A DNA stretch of 9,778 nt from CAZOHN01 sp964579325 (lineage in GTDB: Bacteria > Pseudomonadota > Alphaproteobacteria > Rhodobacterales > Rhodobacteraceae), in contig CAZOHN010000139.1 of NCBI GenBank assembly GCA_964579325.1, positions 1 through 9,778 of the forward strand, given 5' to 3'. The position numbers and the translations under genes are program-made. Under the pieces are notes generated by a model, which was given only the letters and a program-made list of their open reading frames with translations, made no database searches and was not told the DNA's origin. Positions within the stretch are counted from its first letter, which is position 1, and each line of letters starts with the position of its first letter. Below are positions 1 to 5,501 of the stretch, piece after piece.

Positions 1-207
1 ATCCGTCTTGCCGGCAACATGATGGCCGGCCACGCGGTGATCAAGGTTTTCGCGGGTTTCGCCGCGCTGGTCGCGATCTCGCCGCTGTCGATCCTCGCGG
101 TCACGGCGATGTACGGCCTCGAGGTGCTGGTGTCGTTCATCCAGGCCTACGTCTTCACGATCCTGACCTGCGTCTACCTGAAGGACGCACTGCATCCGCA
201 CCACTGA
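1..207 (+). CDS. atpB: F0F1 ATP synthase subunit a, C-terminal part (5' end outside window)
   Basis: This is the end of the membrane subunit a, which forms the proton half-channels beside the c-ring. The reading frame is open from base 1 and stops with TGA at 205-207, so about 68 residues are visible. The first residues, IRLAGNMMAGH, match the family's helix containing the essential arginine (Arg210 in E. coli numbering); here that Arg is the second visible codon, bases 4-6. Two hydrophobic segments follow, with Gln and other polar residues in the last helix as usual for this subunit, and the protein ends in a short His-rich tail. The next gene is atpE after 59 bp, the standard order. The true start lies left of the window, and the first ATG at 19 is internal. 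Confidence 0.95.
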   Translation: MRLAGNMMAGHAVIKVFAGFAALVAISPLSILAVTAMYGLEVLVSFIQAYVFTILTCVYLKDALHPHH

Positions 208-266
208 TACGGACAAGCTCGGGTCAGGCCCGAAATCCAGATCTTCCAACTCAAGGAGAAACGACC

Positions 267-503
267 ATGGAAGGCGATATCGTTCAAATGGGTGCCTACC
301 TCGGCGCCGGCCTCGCGTGCATGGGCATGGGTGGGGCGGCTGTCGGCGTGGGCAACGTCGTCGGCAACTACCTCTCGGGCGCGCTGCGCAACCCGTCGGC
401 CGCCGCCGGCCAGACCGCCACGCTGTTCATCGGTATCGCCTTCGCCGAAGCGCTGGGGATCTTCTCGTTCCTCGTCGCGCTCCTGCTGATGTTCGCCGTC
501 TGA
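267..503 (+). CDS. atpE: F0F1 ATP synthase subunit c (proteolipid ring subunit)
   Basis: A 78-residue hairpin protein that oligomerises into the proton-driven c-ring. Helix 1 (about residues 9-33) is rich in Gly and Ala and carries the packing glycines. The polar loop is Arg41-Asn42-Pro43. Helix 2 (about 51-76) carries the proton-binding Glu61 in the motif FAEALGIF. Ala follows that Glu, and I see no Na+-ligand pattern, so a proton-coupled ring is inferred. The length is typical. The start at 267 is preceded by AAGGAG eight bases upstream, a strong ribosome binding site that fits the need for many copies per complex. It lies 59 bp after atpB and 104 bp before the b' gene, and a hairpin sits in the latter gap. 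Confidence 0.97.
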   Translation: MEGDIVQMGAYLGAGLACMGMGGAAVGVGNVVGNYLSGALRNPSAAAGQTATLFIGIAFAEALGIFSFLVALLLMFAV

Positions 504-520
504 TCCAGGTCTCCTTGCGT

Positions 521-552
521 CCGGGTGGGAGCGGCGTTTCGCGCCCATCCGG
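521..552 (+). promoter_or_regulatory. Intercistronic hairpin after atpE
   Basis: CCGGGTGGG (521-529) pairs with CCCATCCGG (544-552) through nine base pairs including one G-U. After an A/G mismatch, GCG (531-533) pairs with CGC (540-542) around a six-base loop. It begins 17 bases after the atpE stop and no T-run follows, so it is not a standard terminator. Its position suggests an mRNA-stabilising or partial-attenuation element that separates c-subunit output from that of b' and b. The structure is seen; the role is inferred. Confidence 0.4.
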
Positions 553-607
553 TGGGACCTGACCGACGACGAGCAATCCACGGGCAATCACGGGGAGCGG
601 GATCGCC

Positions 608-1147
608 ATGGCGACCGAAACCACACATGGGGCGGAGCACGGGGCCGAGGTTGCGGCGCCGGGGATGCCGCAGCTCGACTTCTCGACCTTTCCGAACCAG
701 ATATTCTGGCTCGCGGTCGCGCTTGTCGCGCTCTACCTGATCCTGTCGCGGATCGCGCTTCCGCGGATCGGCGGGGTTCTGGCCGAGCGGGCCGGGACGA
801 TCACGAACGACCTCGCGGCGGCGGAAGACCTGAAGCTGAAGGCCATCGAGGCGGAGGCCGCCTACGAGAAGGCGCTGGCCGATGCCCGCGCCGAGGCGGC
901 CAAGATCGTGGCCGAGACCAAGGCCGAGATCCAGAAGGACCTGGATGTCGCCACGCAGAAGGCCGAGGCCGAGATCGCCGCGCGGGCCGCCGAGGGCGCA
1001 AAGCGGATCGACGAGATCCGGGCGGCGGCGGTCGATGCCGTCGGGGTCGTCGCGAAGGACACCGCGCAGGCGCTGGTCGAGGCGCTGGGCGGCACGGCCG
1101 ACGCGAAAACCATCGGCGCCGCCGTGACGGCCCGGCTGAAGGGATGA
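608..1147 (+). CDS. atpX: F0F1 ATP synthase subunit b' (second peripheral stalk subunit)
   Basis: A 179-residue b-type stalk subunit. Residues 1-30 are a soluble N-terminus ending in PQLDFSTFPNQIFW, a sequence characteristic of alphaproteobacterial b' subunits. One membrane helix follows (about 32-48), then a long Ala/Glu/Lys/Arg-rich helix (about 55-170) expected to form the right-handed coiled coil with subunit b. Phototrophic and related alphaproteobacteria carry both b and b', forming a heterodimeric stalk. The start at 608 has a GGAG/GGGA purine stretch 8-16 bases upstream. The stop overlaps an ATG at 1144 (ATGA), implying translational coupling to the b gene. The symbol varies between genomes (atpX, atpF2, atpG). 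Confidence 0.93.
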   Translation: MATETTHGAEHGAEVAAPGMPQLDFSTFPNQIFWLAVALVALYLILSRIALPRIGGVLAERAGTITNDLAAAEDLKLKAIEAEAAYEKALADARAEAAKIVAETKAEIQKDLDVATQKAEAEIAARAAEGAKRIDEIRAAAVDAVGVVAKDTAQALVEALGGTADAKTIGAAVTARLKG

Positions 1148-1152
1148 CCGAC

Positions 1153-1719
1153 ATGCGCAAGCTCATCGCCCTCACCCTCGGTGCCGGCCTCGTGGCGACG
1201 CAGGCGCTTGCCGCCGGGGACAAGCCGTTCTTCTCGTTGAAGAACACCGACTTCGTCGTGCTGCTGGCATTCCTGCTCTTCATCGGCATCCTGGTCTACT
1301 ACAAGGTGCCGGGCCTGATCGGCGGGTTGCTGGACAAGCGTGCCGGGCAGATCCGGGCGGACCTCGACGAGGCCCGGAGCCTGCGCGAGGAAGCGCAGAA
1401 GCTGCTGGCGTCGTACGAGCGCAAGACCCGCGAGGCGCACGAGCAGGCCGAGCGCATCGTGCGGCAAGCCCGCGAAGAGGCCGCGACCGCAGCCGAGGAA
1501 GCCAAGGAGGCGCTTGCCGCGTCGCTGGTGCGCCGGCTGAAGGCCGCCGAGGAGCAGATTGCGTCGGCCGAGGCCGCCGCGGTGCGCGAGGTGCGCGACA
1601 GCGCCGTTGCCGTTGCCGTGGCCGCGGCAGGCGACGCGCTTTCGAAGGGGATGACGGCGGACCGGGCGGGCGAACTGATCGTCGCCTCGATCCGCGAAGT
1701 CGAGACCAAGCTGCACTGA
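1153..1719 (+). CDS. atpF: F0F1 ATP synthase subunit b
   Basis: The other peripheral stalk subunit, 188 residues from this start. It begins with a basic, hydrophobic, Ala-rich stretch (MRKLIALTL to ALAAG, about 20 residues) that looks like a cleavable signal peptide. The segment FSLKNTDFVV and the true membrane helix follow, then a long charged coiled coil rich in Glu, Ala and Arg. I prefer ATG 1153 because AAGGG at 1139-1143 sits nine bases upstream of it. The ATG at 1144 overlaps the b' stop as ATGA, adds only Met-Thr-Asp and would have that Shine-Dalgarno directly abutting, but coupled reinitiation there remains possible. It is the last gene of the operon and is followed by a terminator. 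The F1 genes must lie elsewhere, as is usual in Rhodobacterales. Confidence 0.9.
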   Translation: MRKLIALTLGAGLVATQALAAGDKPFFSLKNTDFVVLLAFLLFIGILVYYKVPGLIGGLLDKRAGQIRADLDEARSLREEAQKLLASYERKTREAHEQAERIVRQAREEAATAAEEAKEALAASLVRRLKAAEEQIASAEAAAVREVRDSAVAVAVAAAGDALSKGMTADRAGELIVASIREVETKLH

Positions 1720-1744
1720 CGGCTGCGCCGCTGACGCAGGTTCC

Positions 1745-1776
1745 AAGGCCCGGCCCCGCGCCGGGCCTTTCGTTTT
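1745..1776 (+). terminator. Rho-independent terminator of the F0 operon
   Basis: AAGGCCCGGC (1745-1754) and GCCGGGCCTT (1760-1769) form a perfect 10-bp stem with a five-base loop, followed by TCGTTTT. It starts 25 bases after the atpF stop. A weaker 5-bp hairpin (CTGCG 1723-1727 with CGCAG 1735-1739) lies just before it. On the minus strand it lies 18 bases past the regulator stop but lacks a good T-run there, so it mainly serves the + operon. Confidence 0.85.
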
Positions 1777-1793
1777 CAGCGGGCCTTTTCCGT

Positions 1794-2468
1794 TCAGCGG
1801 GCGCGTTCGTGCTGGAGCCGCTGCAAGGCGACCTTTTCGTTGTGATCGGCACGGCGTTGCGCGGTGAGTGCTTCGCGCACGTAGTCGAGGTGCCGTTCCA
1901 CCGCCGCCCGGGCGCCCGCCGCGTCGCGGGACATCAGTGCGGTGTTGATCGCCCGGTGCTGGTCGAGGAGCGCAGCGCGGGTGGTGCGTTGCTTGAACAT
2001 GACCTGACGGTTGTAGAACACGCCCTCGCGCAGCAGGCCGAACATCGAGCGCATCATGTGCAACATGATGACGTTGTGGCTGGCCTCGATGATGGCGAGG
2101 TGGAATTCGGCGTCGAGGTGGGCCTCGTCGTCGGGATTCCGCTTGCCGTGGGCGAGTTCCATCTTGTCGAAGAGCGCGGCGATCACCTTGAGGTCGGTGT
2201 CGGAGCCGAGCCTTGCTGCGCGTTCGGCCGCCAGTCCTTCCATGTCGCGGCGGAAGTCGATGTAATCGAAGACGGCCTCGTCCTGGCTGGCGAAAAGCCG
2301 GGTCAGCGCCGGCGGGAAGGTCGAGGCGAGGCTGTCGGACACGAAGATCCCGGCACCGGCGCGGGTGGAGAGCAGGCCCCGGGCCTGCAGATCGGCCACG
2401 GCTTCGCGCAGCGAGGGGCGCGACACGTCGAGGCGTTCGGCCAGGTCGCGTTCGGACGGCAGGCGTTC
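1794..2468 (-). CDS. FadR/GntR-family transcriptional regulator with FCD domain, N-terminus lost in gap
   Basis: About 224 residues are visible, read from 2468 down to the TGA at 1796-1794. The sequence opens inside a winged helix-turn-helix: ERLPSERDLAERLDVSRPSLREAV followed by GLLSTRAGAGIFV is the classic GntR pattern. An all-helical FCD ligand domain follows. It keeps the putative metal-binding set: Asp and His in DAEFH, His in DQHRA and His in ERHLDYV. In known FCD regulators this set goes with carboxylate ligands such as lactate or pyruvate, so a PdhR/LldR-like role is more likely than acyl-CoA sensing; that is inference. The first roughly 25-35 codons lie in or beyond the N gap, so start and promoter cannot be seen. 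It converges on the F0 operon. Confidence 0.9.
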   Translation of the reverse strand, partial: ERLPSERDLAERLDVSRPSLREAVADLQARGLLSTRAGAGIFVSDSLASTFPPALTRLFASQDEAVFDYIDFRRDMEGLAAERAARLGSDTDLKVIAALFDKMELAHGKRNPDDEAHLDAEFHLAIIEASHNVIMLHMMRSMFGLLREGVFYNRQVMFKQRTTRAALLDQHRAINTALMSRDAAGARAAVERHLDYVREALTAQRRADHNEKVALQRLQHERAR

Positions 2469-2568
2469 NNNNNNNNNNNNNNNNNNNNNNNNNNNNNNNN
2501 NNNNNNNNNNNNNNNNNNNNNNNNNNNNNNNNNNNNNNNNNNNNNNNNNNNNNNNNNNNNNNNNNNNN
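2469..2568. other. Assembly gap of exactly 100 N
   Basis: Exactly 100 unknown bases, the conventional placeholder for a gap of unknown length. It must hide the last roughly 80 codons and stop of the OmpA-type lipoprotein plus the first roughly 30 codons of the regulator and any spacer. That is about 330 bases or more, so the real gap should be longer than drawn. Both flanks happen to be in the same frame on the minus strand, which makes a false fused reading frame. Confidence 0.97.
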
Positions 2569-2984
2569 CGCTGGAGGTTGCGCGCGAGGTCGCCGAGGTC
2601 GGCCACGAGCGTGGGCTGGAGCGTCGCGCTGTCGACCGCGAAGAGGATGTCCTGCGGCATCCGCACGATGAGTTCGCTGCCGGTGTTGATGATCTGCACC
2701 CGGCTGTCCATCTCGGCGCGCAGCTCAGCCGCCTGACGGTCGAGGTTTGCGCCTATCGCGCCGCCGGCGATGGCACCGACGGCGCCACCGATCAGAGCGT
2801 CACGGACGTCGTTGTCGCCCGATCCGGGCCGCGAGGCGCCGAACACGGCGCCGGCGAGGCCGCCGATGATCGCGCCTTCGCGCGTGCGCTGATTGTCGTC
2901 GGCCGTGTACTGGTCGACCGGCGTGCAGGCGGTTGCAGCAAGAACGCCCACGAGGGCGAAAGCGACGGGGAATCTGTAGGTCAT
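2569..2984 (-). CDS. OmpA-family lipoprotein with glycine-zipper segment, C-terminus lost in gap
   Basis: 138 residues are visible before the gap. Residues 1-20 form a lipoprotein signal, MTYRFPVAF to LAATAC, with Cys20 as the probable lipidation site. Residues about 37-80 form a glycine-zipper region (GAIIGGLAGAVFGA and IGGAVGAIAGGAIGANL). Then the start of an OmpA-like peptidoglycan-binding domain is visible (ELIVRMPQDILFAVDSATL). The combination matches YiaD-like envelope proteins of about 215-225 residues, so some 80 residues are missing. An outer-membrane lipoprotein tethering to peptidoglycan is the expected role. I prefer the ATG ending at 2984 because GAGG lies just upstream in good position; the in-frame ATG ending at 2996 would add four residues. 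The Ada-like gene lies 113 bp upstream on the same strand. Confidence 0.87.
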
Positions 2985-2988
2985 GGTC

Positions 2989-3033
2989 TGCCTCATGCGT
3001 CATGCCCCCATCGGGGGCCCTTTGTATGAGGCA
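2989..3033 (-). promoter_or_regulatory. Leader RNA structure that pairs the lipoprotein ribosome binding site
   Basis: On the minus strand UGCCUCAU (3033-3026) is perfectly complementary to AUGAGGCA (2996-2989), which contains the GAGG serving the start at 2984. Inside this 8-bp outer stem, GCCCCC (3018-3013) and GGGGGC (3009-3004) form a second perfect stem with a 3-base loop. The two stems are separated by symmetric 7-base internal strands. The outer stem also covers the alternative ATG at 2996. Folding would block ribosome binding, so a translational switch or thermosensor is possible. Pairing is seen in the sequence; the function is inferred. Confidence 0.45.
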
Positions 3034-3097
3034 CATGTCGCGCCTTCGGTTCGGCTATTCAATATCAACCTGCCCGAAACGAGAGCGTTGGCGTCTT

Positions 3098-3952
3098 TCA
3101 GCCGGCCTCCGCCCGGGCCGCTTCCCATGCCAGCATGGCGCGCTTGACCGGCAGGCCCCAGTGATAGCCGCCAAGCCCGCCGGACTTGCGCAGCGCGCGG
3201 TGGCAGGGGATTAGCCAGGACACCGGGTTGCGCCCCACCGCCGTGCCCACCGCGCGCACCGCCCGGGGCGACCCTATGGAGGCTGCGATCTCGGTGTAGG
3301 TCGTGACATGGCCCGAAGGCACGCGCAGGAGTGCCTCCCAGACCTTGATCTGGAACGGCGCGCCGATCATGAAGAGCGGCGTTTCCGCCCCCGCCGATCC
3401 CGCCCCGAAGGCCGCGAGCGCCCAGGGCCGCAGCATCATCGGGTCCTCGACGTAGGTGGCCTTTGGCCAGCGCGACACGAGGTCTTCCATCGCCGCCTCC
3501 GCGCCCGGTTCGTCGGCGAAACCGATACCGCAGATGCCACGGCCGGTGCCCATCACGAGGGCCGGGCCGAAGGGGCTTTCGAACCAGCCCCAGAAGATCG
3601 TGAGCCCCTCGCCTGCACGGGCGAACTCGCCGGGGCTCATCGCCTCCCAGCGCAGGAAGAGGTCGTGCAGGCGGCCGGTGCCGGACAGGCCGACCTCGTC
3701 GGCGGCATCGAGGAGCGTGAAGCGTTCGGCGAGGAGTTGGCGCGCATGGTCGAGCGCGAGGTATTGCTGGTAGCGTTTCGGGCTGACGCCGACCCAGCGC
3801 GAGAACACCCGCTGGAAGTGGGCGGGGCTCATGTTCAGGTCGGCCGCGAGGCGGTCGAGCGGCAGGGGCGCACCGCCCGCCGCGTCGATCCGTTCGATGG
3901 CGCGGGCGATCACGCCGTAGTGGTAGCCGGGGCTGTCGGTTTCGTCGCGCAT
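3098..3952 (-). CDS. Ada-like AraC-type HTH / methylated-DNA--protein-cysteine methyltransferase
   Basis: A 284-residue protein that repairs O6-alkylguanine by transferring the alkyl group to its own cysteine. Residues about 12-112 form an AraC-type double HTH (LAADLNMSPAHFQRVFSRWV, then a weaker second HTH). Residues about 115-190 resemble the ribonuclease-like subdomain of these methyltransferases, and about 195-280 form the catalytic domain with the signature PCHR and acceptor Cys250. It lacks the N-terminal zinc domain of E. coli Ada that senses methylphosphotriesters, so it corresponds to Ada without its damage switch, a common arrangement. The start at 3952 has GAGGAG seven bases upstream; the open frame runs on to 4216, but that extension looks non-coding. 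It is divergent from the CTERM gene. Whether it also regulates transcription is unknown. Confidence 0.92.
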   Translation of the reverse strand: MRDETDSPGYHYGVIARAIERIDAAGGAPLPLDRLAADLNMSPAHFQRVFSRWVGVSPKRYQQYLALDHARQLLAERFTLLDAADEVGLSGTGRLHDLFLRWEAMSPGEFARAGEGLTIFWGWFESPFGPALVMGTGRGICGIGFADEPGAEAAMEDLVSRWPKATYVEDPMMLRPWALAAFGAGSAGAETPLFMIGAPFQIKVWEALLRVPSGHVTTYTEIAASIGSPRAVRAVGTAVGRNPVSWLIPCHRALRKSGGLGGYHWGLPVKRAMLAWEAARAEAG

Positions 3953-4069
3953 GGTCGGTCTCCTCGAGGTCAGGAATACCCCCGTCCGGCATCGCGGGCG
4001 ACCCGCTTCCTGCGCATGTGGACTGTTTCCGTCCGGCGAAAGGTGCGTTCGGCTCTGGATCGCACTCGC

Positions 4070-4083
4070 ATGATCGAAATCAA
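4070..4083. promoter_or_regulatory. FNR/FnrL-like dyad in the divergent region
   Basis: ATGAT-CGAA-ATCAA matches nine of the ten defined bases of the FNR-family consensus TTGAT-N4-ATCAA. It is AT-rich in a GC-rich background. It lies in the 264-bp region between the Ada-like gene (start 3952) and the CTERM gene (start 4217), 117 and 133 bp from the two starts, and 10 bp before the 11-bp repeats. No convincing -35/-10 pair could be placed for either gene, so which gene it would control is open. Confidence 0.4.
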
Positions 4084-4093
4084 ATGTGTGCAT

Positions 4094-4126
4094 GTAACTC
4101 ATCGTTAAGGTATCGCTAAGGGATTG
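4094..4126 (+). repeat. Three tandem 11-bp repeats, possible CtrA-like or response-regulator site
   Basis: GTAACTCATCG, TTAAGGTATCG and CTAAGGGATTG follow one another without gap. All three share TAA at positions 2-4, AT at 8-9 and G at 11. The 11-bp period places the TAA blocks on one face of the helix, as in many response-regulator sites. The middle and last units read TTAA-N7-CTAA, one base from the alphaproteobacterial CtrA full site TTAA-N7-TTAA. The repeats end 90 bp before the CTERM start. Identity of the binding protein is inferred. Confidence 0.45.
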
Positions 4127-4216
4127 AGTCGTGTCCCTGGCGCCGCTTTGCGGTTCCGGTTCGTGCGAGTGCTCTCGGGTTGCTTCAATCAGCAGAGATT
4201 CAAGTGGAGGAAACAC

Positions 4217-5422
4217 ATGCTGAAGCGAAACACGCTACCTGCAACCCTGGCTGCCGCGGTTGTCGCGGCGGCGTCCGCGTTACCCGCCGGCGCGGCGACG
4301 ATCACCGGGTGGAACACCGGCAACGTCGAGGTCGGCGCGACGCCGGGTGATGGCGATACCGGGTCGAGTGTCGTCTATGACCGGGCGGTGCCCGATGCCG
4401 ATGCCGTGACCAACGGCCGGATCCTGTTCACCCCGCCCGAGGCGGTAAGTCCCGGAATCAAGGTGGTGCAGCAGGACTATGCCGACAGCGGACCCGGCGG
4501 GATCGACCTGACGGGCTGCATCATGACGAGTTCGGATGCCGTCTGCGACAGCCCGTTCCAGAGCGGCAAGCGGATCAAGCAGCAGATGACCGGCCTCGGC
4601 CCGGTGGATCTGGTTTTCGACATCGCGCCCGGTGACGGGACGTCGGTCTACCAGGTGTTCCACCGGCTGATCAACGCGACGGGAAGCGCGCTGTCGGGGT
4701 TCGCGATCGAGCTGGGCTTCGGGACGGGGGATGGGTTCGTGCGGGCGGATGCCGCGAGCGGGCTGTCGTTCTCGTCGCTCTTCACGGCGCAGCCGACGGG
4801 GAGCGGGTCGGTGAGCACGCAGTTTCCCTTCGGCCTGTTCGGGAACGCGGCGAGCAACCCGAACTTCTCGCTGGACGGGTTCTTCTCGCCGCAGAGGACC
4901 GGTTTCACGGTCGATACCACGGACCCGACGCGGATCGTCAGCAGCGGGTTCTTCGGGCCATATGACAGCCTGTTCGGGGGGTGGCTGAGCGGAGACATGG
5001 TTCCGCAGGGGGCATTCTGGGACAACGATGGCAACCCCGACACCGACGCGCTGCTGATGGCCTGGCTGAACCCGGCGGGCGAGTGGGAACTCAGACGCGA
5101 GATCGTCGACCTTGCGGCCGGAACAGCGGGGACGCTGGCCTCGGCATTGAGCTTCTCGACGTTCGACGACCTTCTGGCGGAACTGCTGGGCGACGACTTC
5201 GACCCGGGCCAGATGATCATCACGGCGGGGGAGATCGAGGACCTTGCGAACCTCAACGTGAACTTCGCGGTCGCGCTGGGCGACATGGGGAACGCCACGA
5301 GCTTCACGCTGCGGTCGGTGGTCTATCCGGTCGCGCCGCCTGCGATCCCGCTCCCGGCGGGCGGGGTGTTGCTGGTCTCGGCGCTGGGCCTTCTGGCCGC
5401 GGCGCGCCGGCGCCGGGCCTGA
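4217..5422 (+). CDS. Secreted VPLPA-CTERM sorting-domain protein, possibly choice-of-anchor F family
   Basis: A 401-residue exported protein. Residues 1-27 form a Sec signal peptide with probable cleavage near AGA/A. The mature body (about 28-370) is rich in Gly, Asp, Ser and Phe, contains a possible disulphide pair Cys102-Cys111, and looks like a beta-rich extracellular domain of unknown function. Residues 377-401 form a sorting tail: IPLPA motif, a hydrophobic helix LLVSALGLLAA and terminal RRRR. In Rhodobacterales such tails are processed by an exosortase (XrtD is the VPLPA-type enzyme), placing the protein at the surface or in extracellular polymer. GGAGG six bases before ATG 4217 fixes the start; earlier in-frame codons run through the regulatory repeats. 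It appears to be a single-gene unit, closed by a terminator. The choice-of-anchor F assignment rests on resemblance of the N-terminal region and is tentative. Confidence 0.85.
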   Translation: MLKRNTLPATLAAAVVAAASALPAGAATITGWNTGNVEVGATPGDGDTGSSVVYDRAVPDADAVTNGRILFTPPEAVSPGIKVVQQDYADSGPGGIDLTGCIMTSSDAVCDSPFQSGKRIKQQMTGLGPVDLVFDIAPGDGTSVYQVFHRLINATGSALSGFAIELGFGTGDGFVRADAASGLSFSSLFTAQPTGSGSVSTQFPFGLFGNAASNPNFSLDGFFSPQRTGFTVDTTDPTRIVSSGFFGPYDSLFGGWLSGDMVPQGAFWDNDGNPDTDALLMAWLNPAGEWELRREIVDLAAGTAGTLASALSFSTFDDLLAELLGDDFDPGQMIITAGEIEDLANLNVNFAVALGDMGNATSFTLRSVVYPVAPPAIPLPAGGVLLVSALGLLAAARRRRA

Positions 5423-5432
5423 CGACTGACAC

Positions 5433-5470
5433 GGGTGCCGCCCGCCGTTCGCGCGGGCGGCACCCCCTTG
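5433..5470 (+). terminator. Terminator after the CTERM gene
   Basis: GGGTGCCGCCCGC (5433-5445) and GCGGGCGGCACCC (5453-5465) form a perfect 13-bp GC-rich stem with a 7-base loop, 10 bases after the stop codon. The following CCTTG is only weakly T-rich. It isolates the CTERM gene from nth, whose start is 36 bases past the stem. Confidence 0.75.
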
Positions 5471-5501
5471 CGCCGGGCCGCATGAGCCGCCAAGAGGGGC
5501 C

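Noticed and set aside
862..1746. Long minus-strand frame opposite the b' and b genes
   Set aside because: Antisense shadow of two well-supported coiled-coil subunit genes; no domain recognised.
1809..3029. Long + strand open frame of about 406 codons across the gap
   Set aside because: It is the antisense shadow of the regulator and lipoprotein genes, bridges the N block, and has a composition dominated by Gly, Arg, Val and His with no recognisable domain.
3000..3992. Minus-strand open frame of 330 codons
   Set aside because: Another frame of the Ada-like gene; extremely Arg/Pro-rich, no domains, whereas the overlapping frame has a complete HTH and PCHR site.
3994..4006. GCGGG-CGA-CCCGC hairpin in the ada-like leader
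   Set aside because: Five base pairs of pure GC are common by chance here, and it does not touch the ribosome binding site.
4124..4216. N-terminal extension of the CTERM protein from ATG 4124
   Set aside because: It would put non-signal sequence before an obvious signal peptide, overlap the 11-bp repeats, and ignore GGAGG before ATG 4217.
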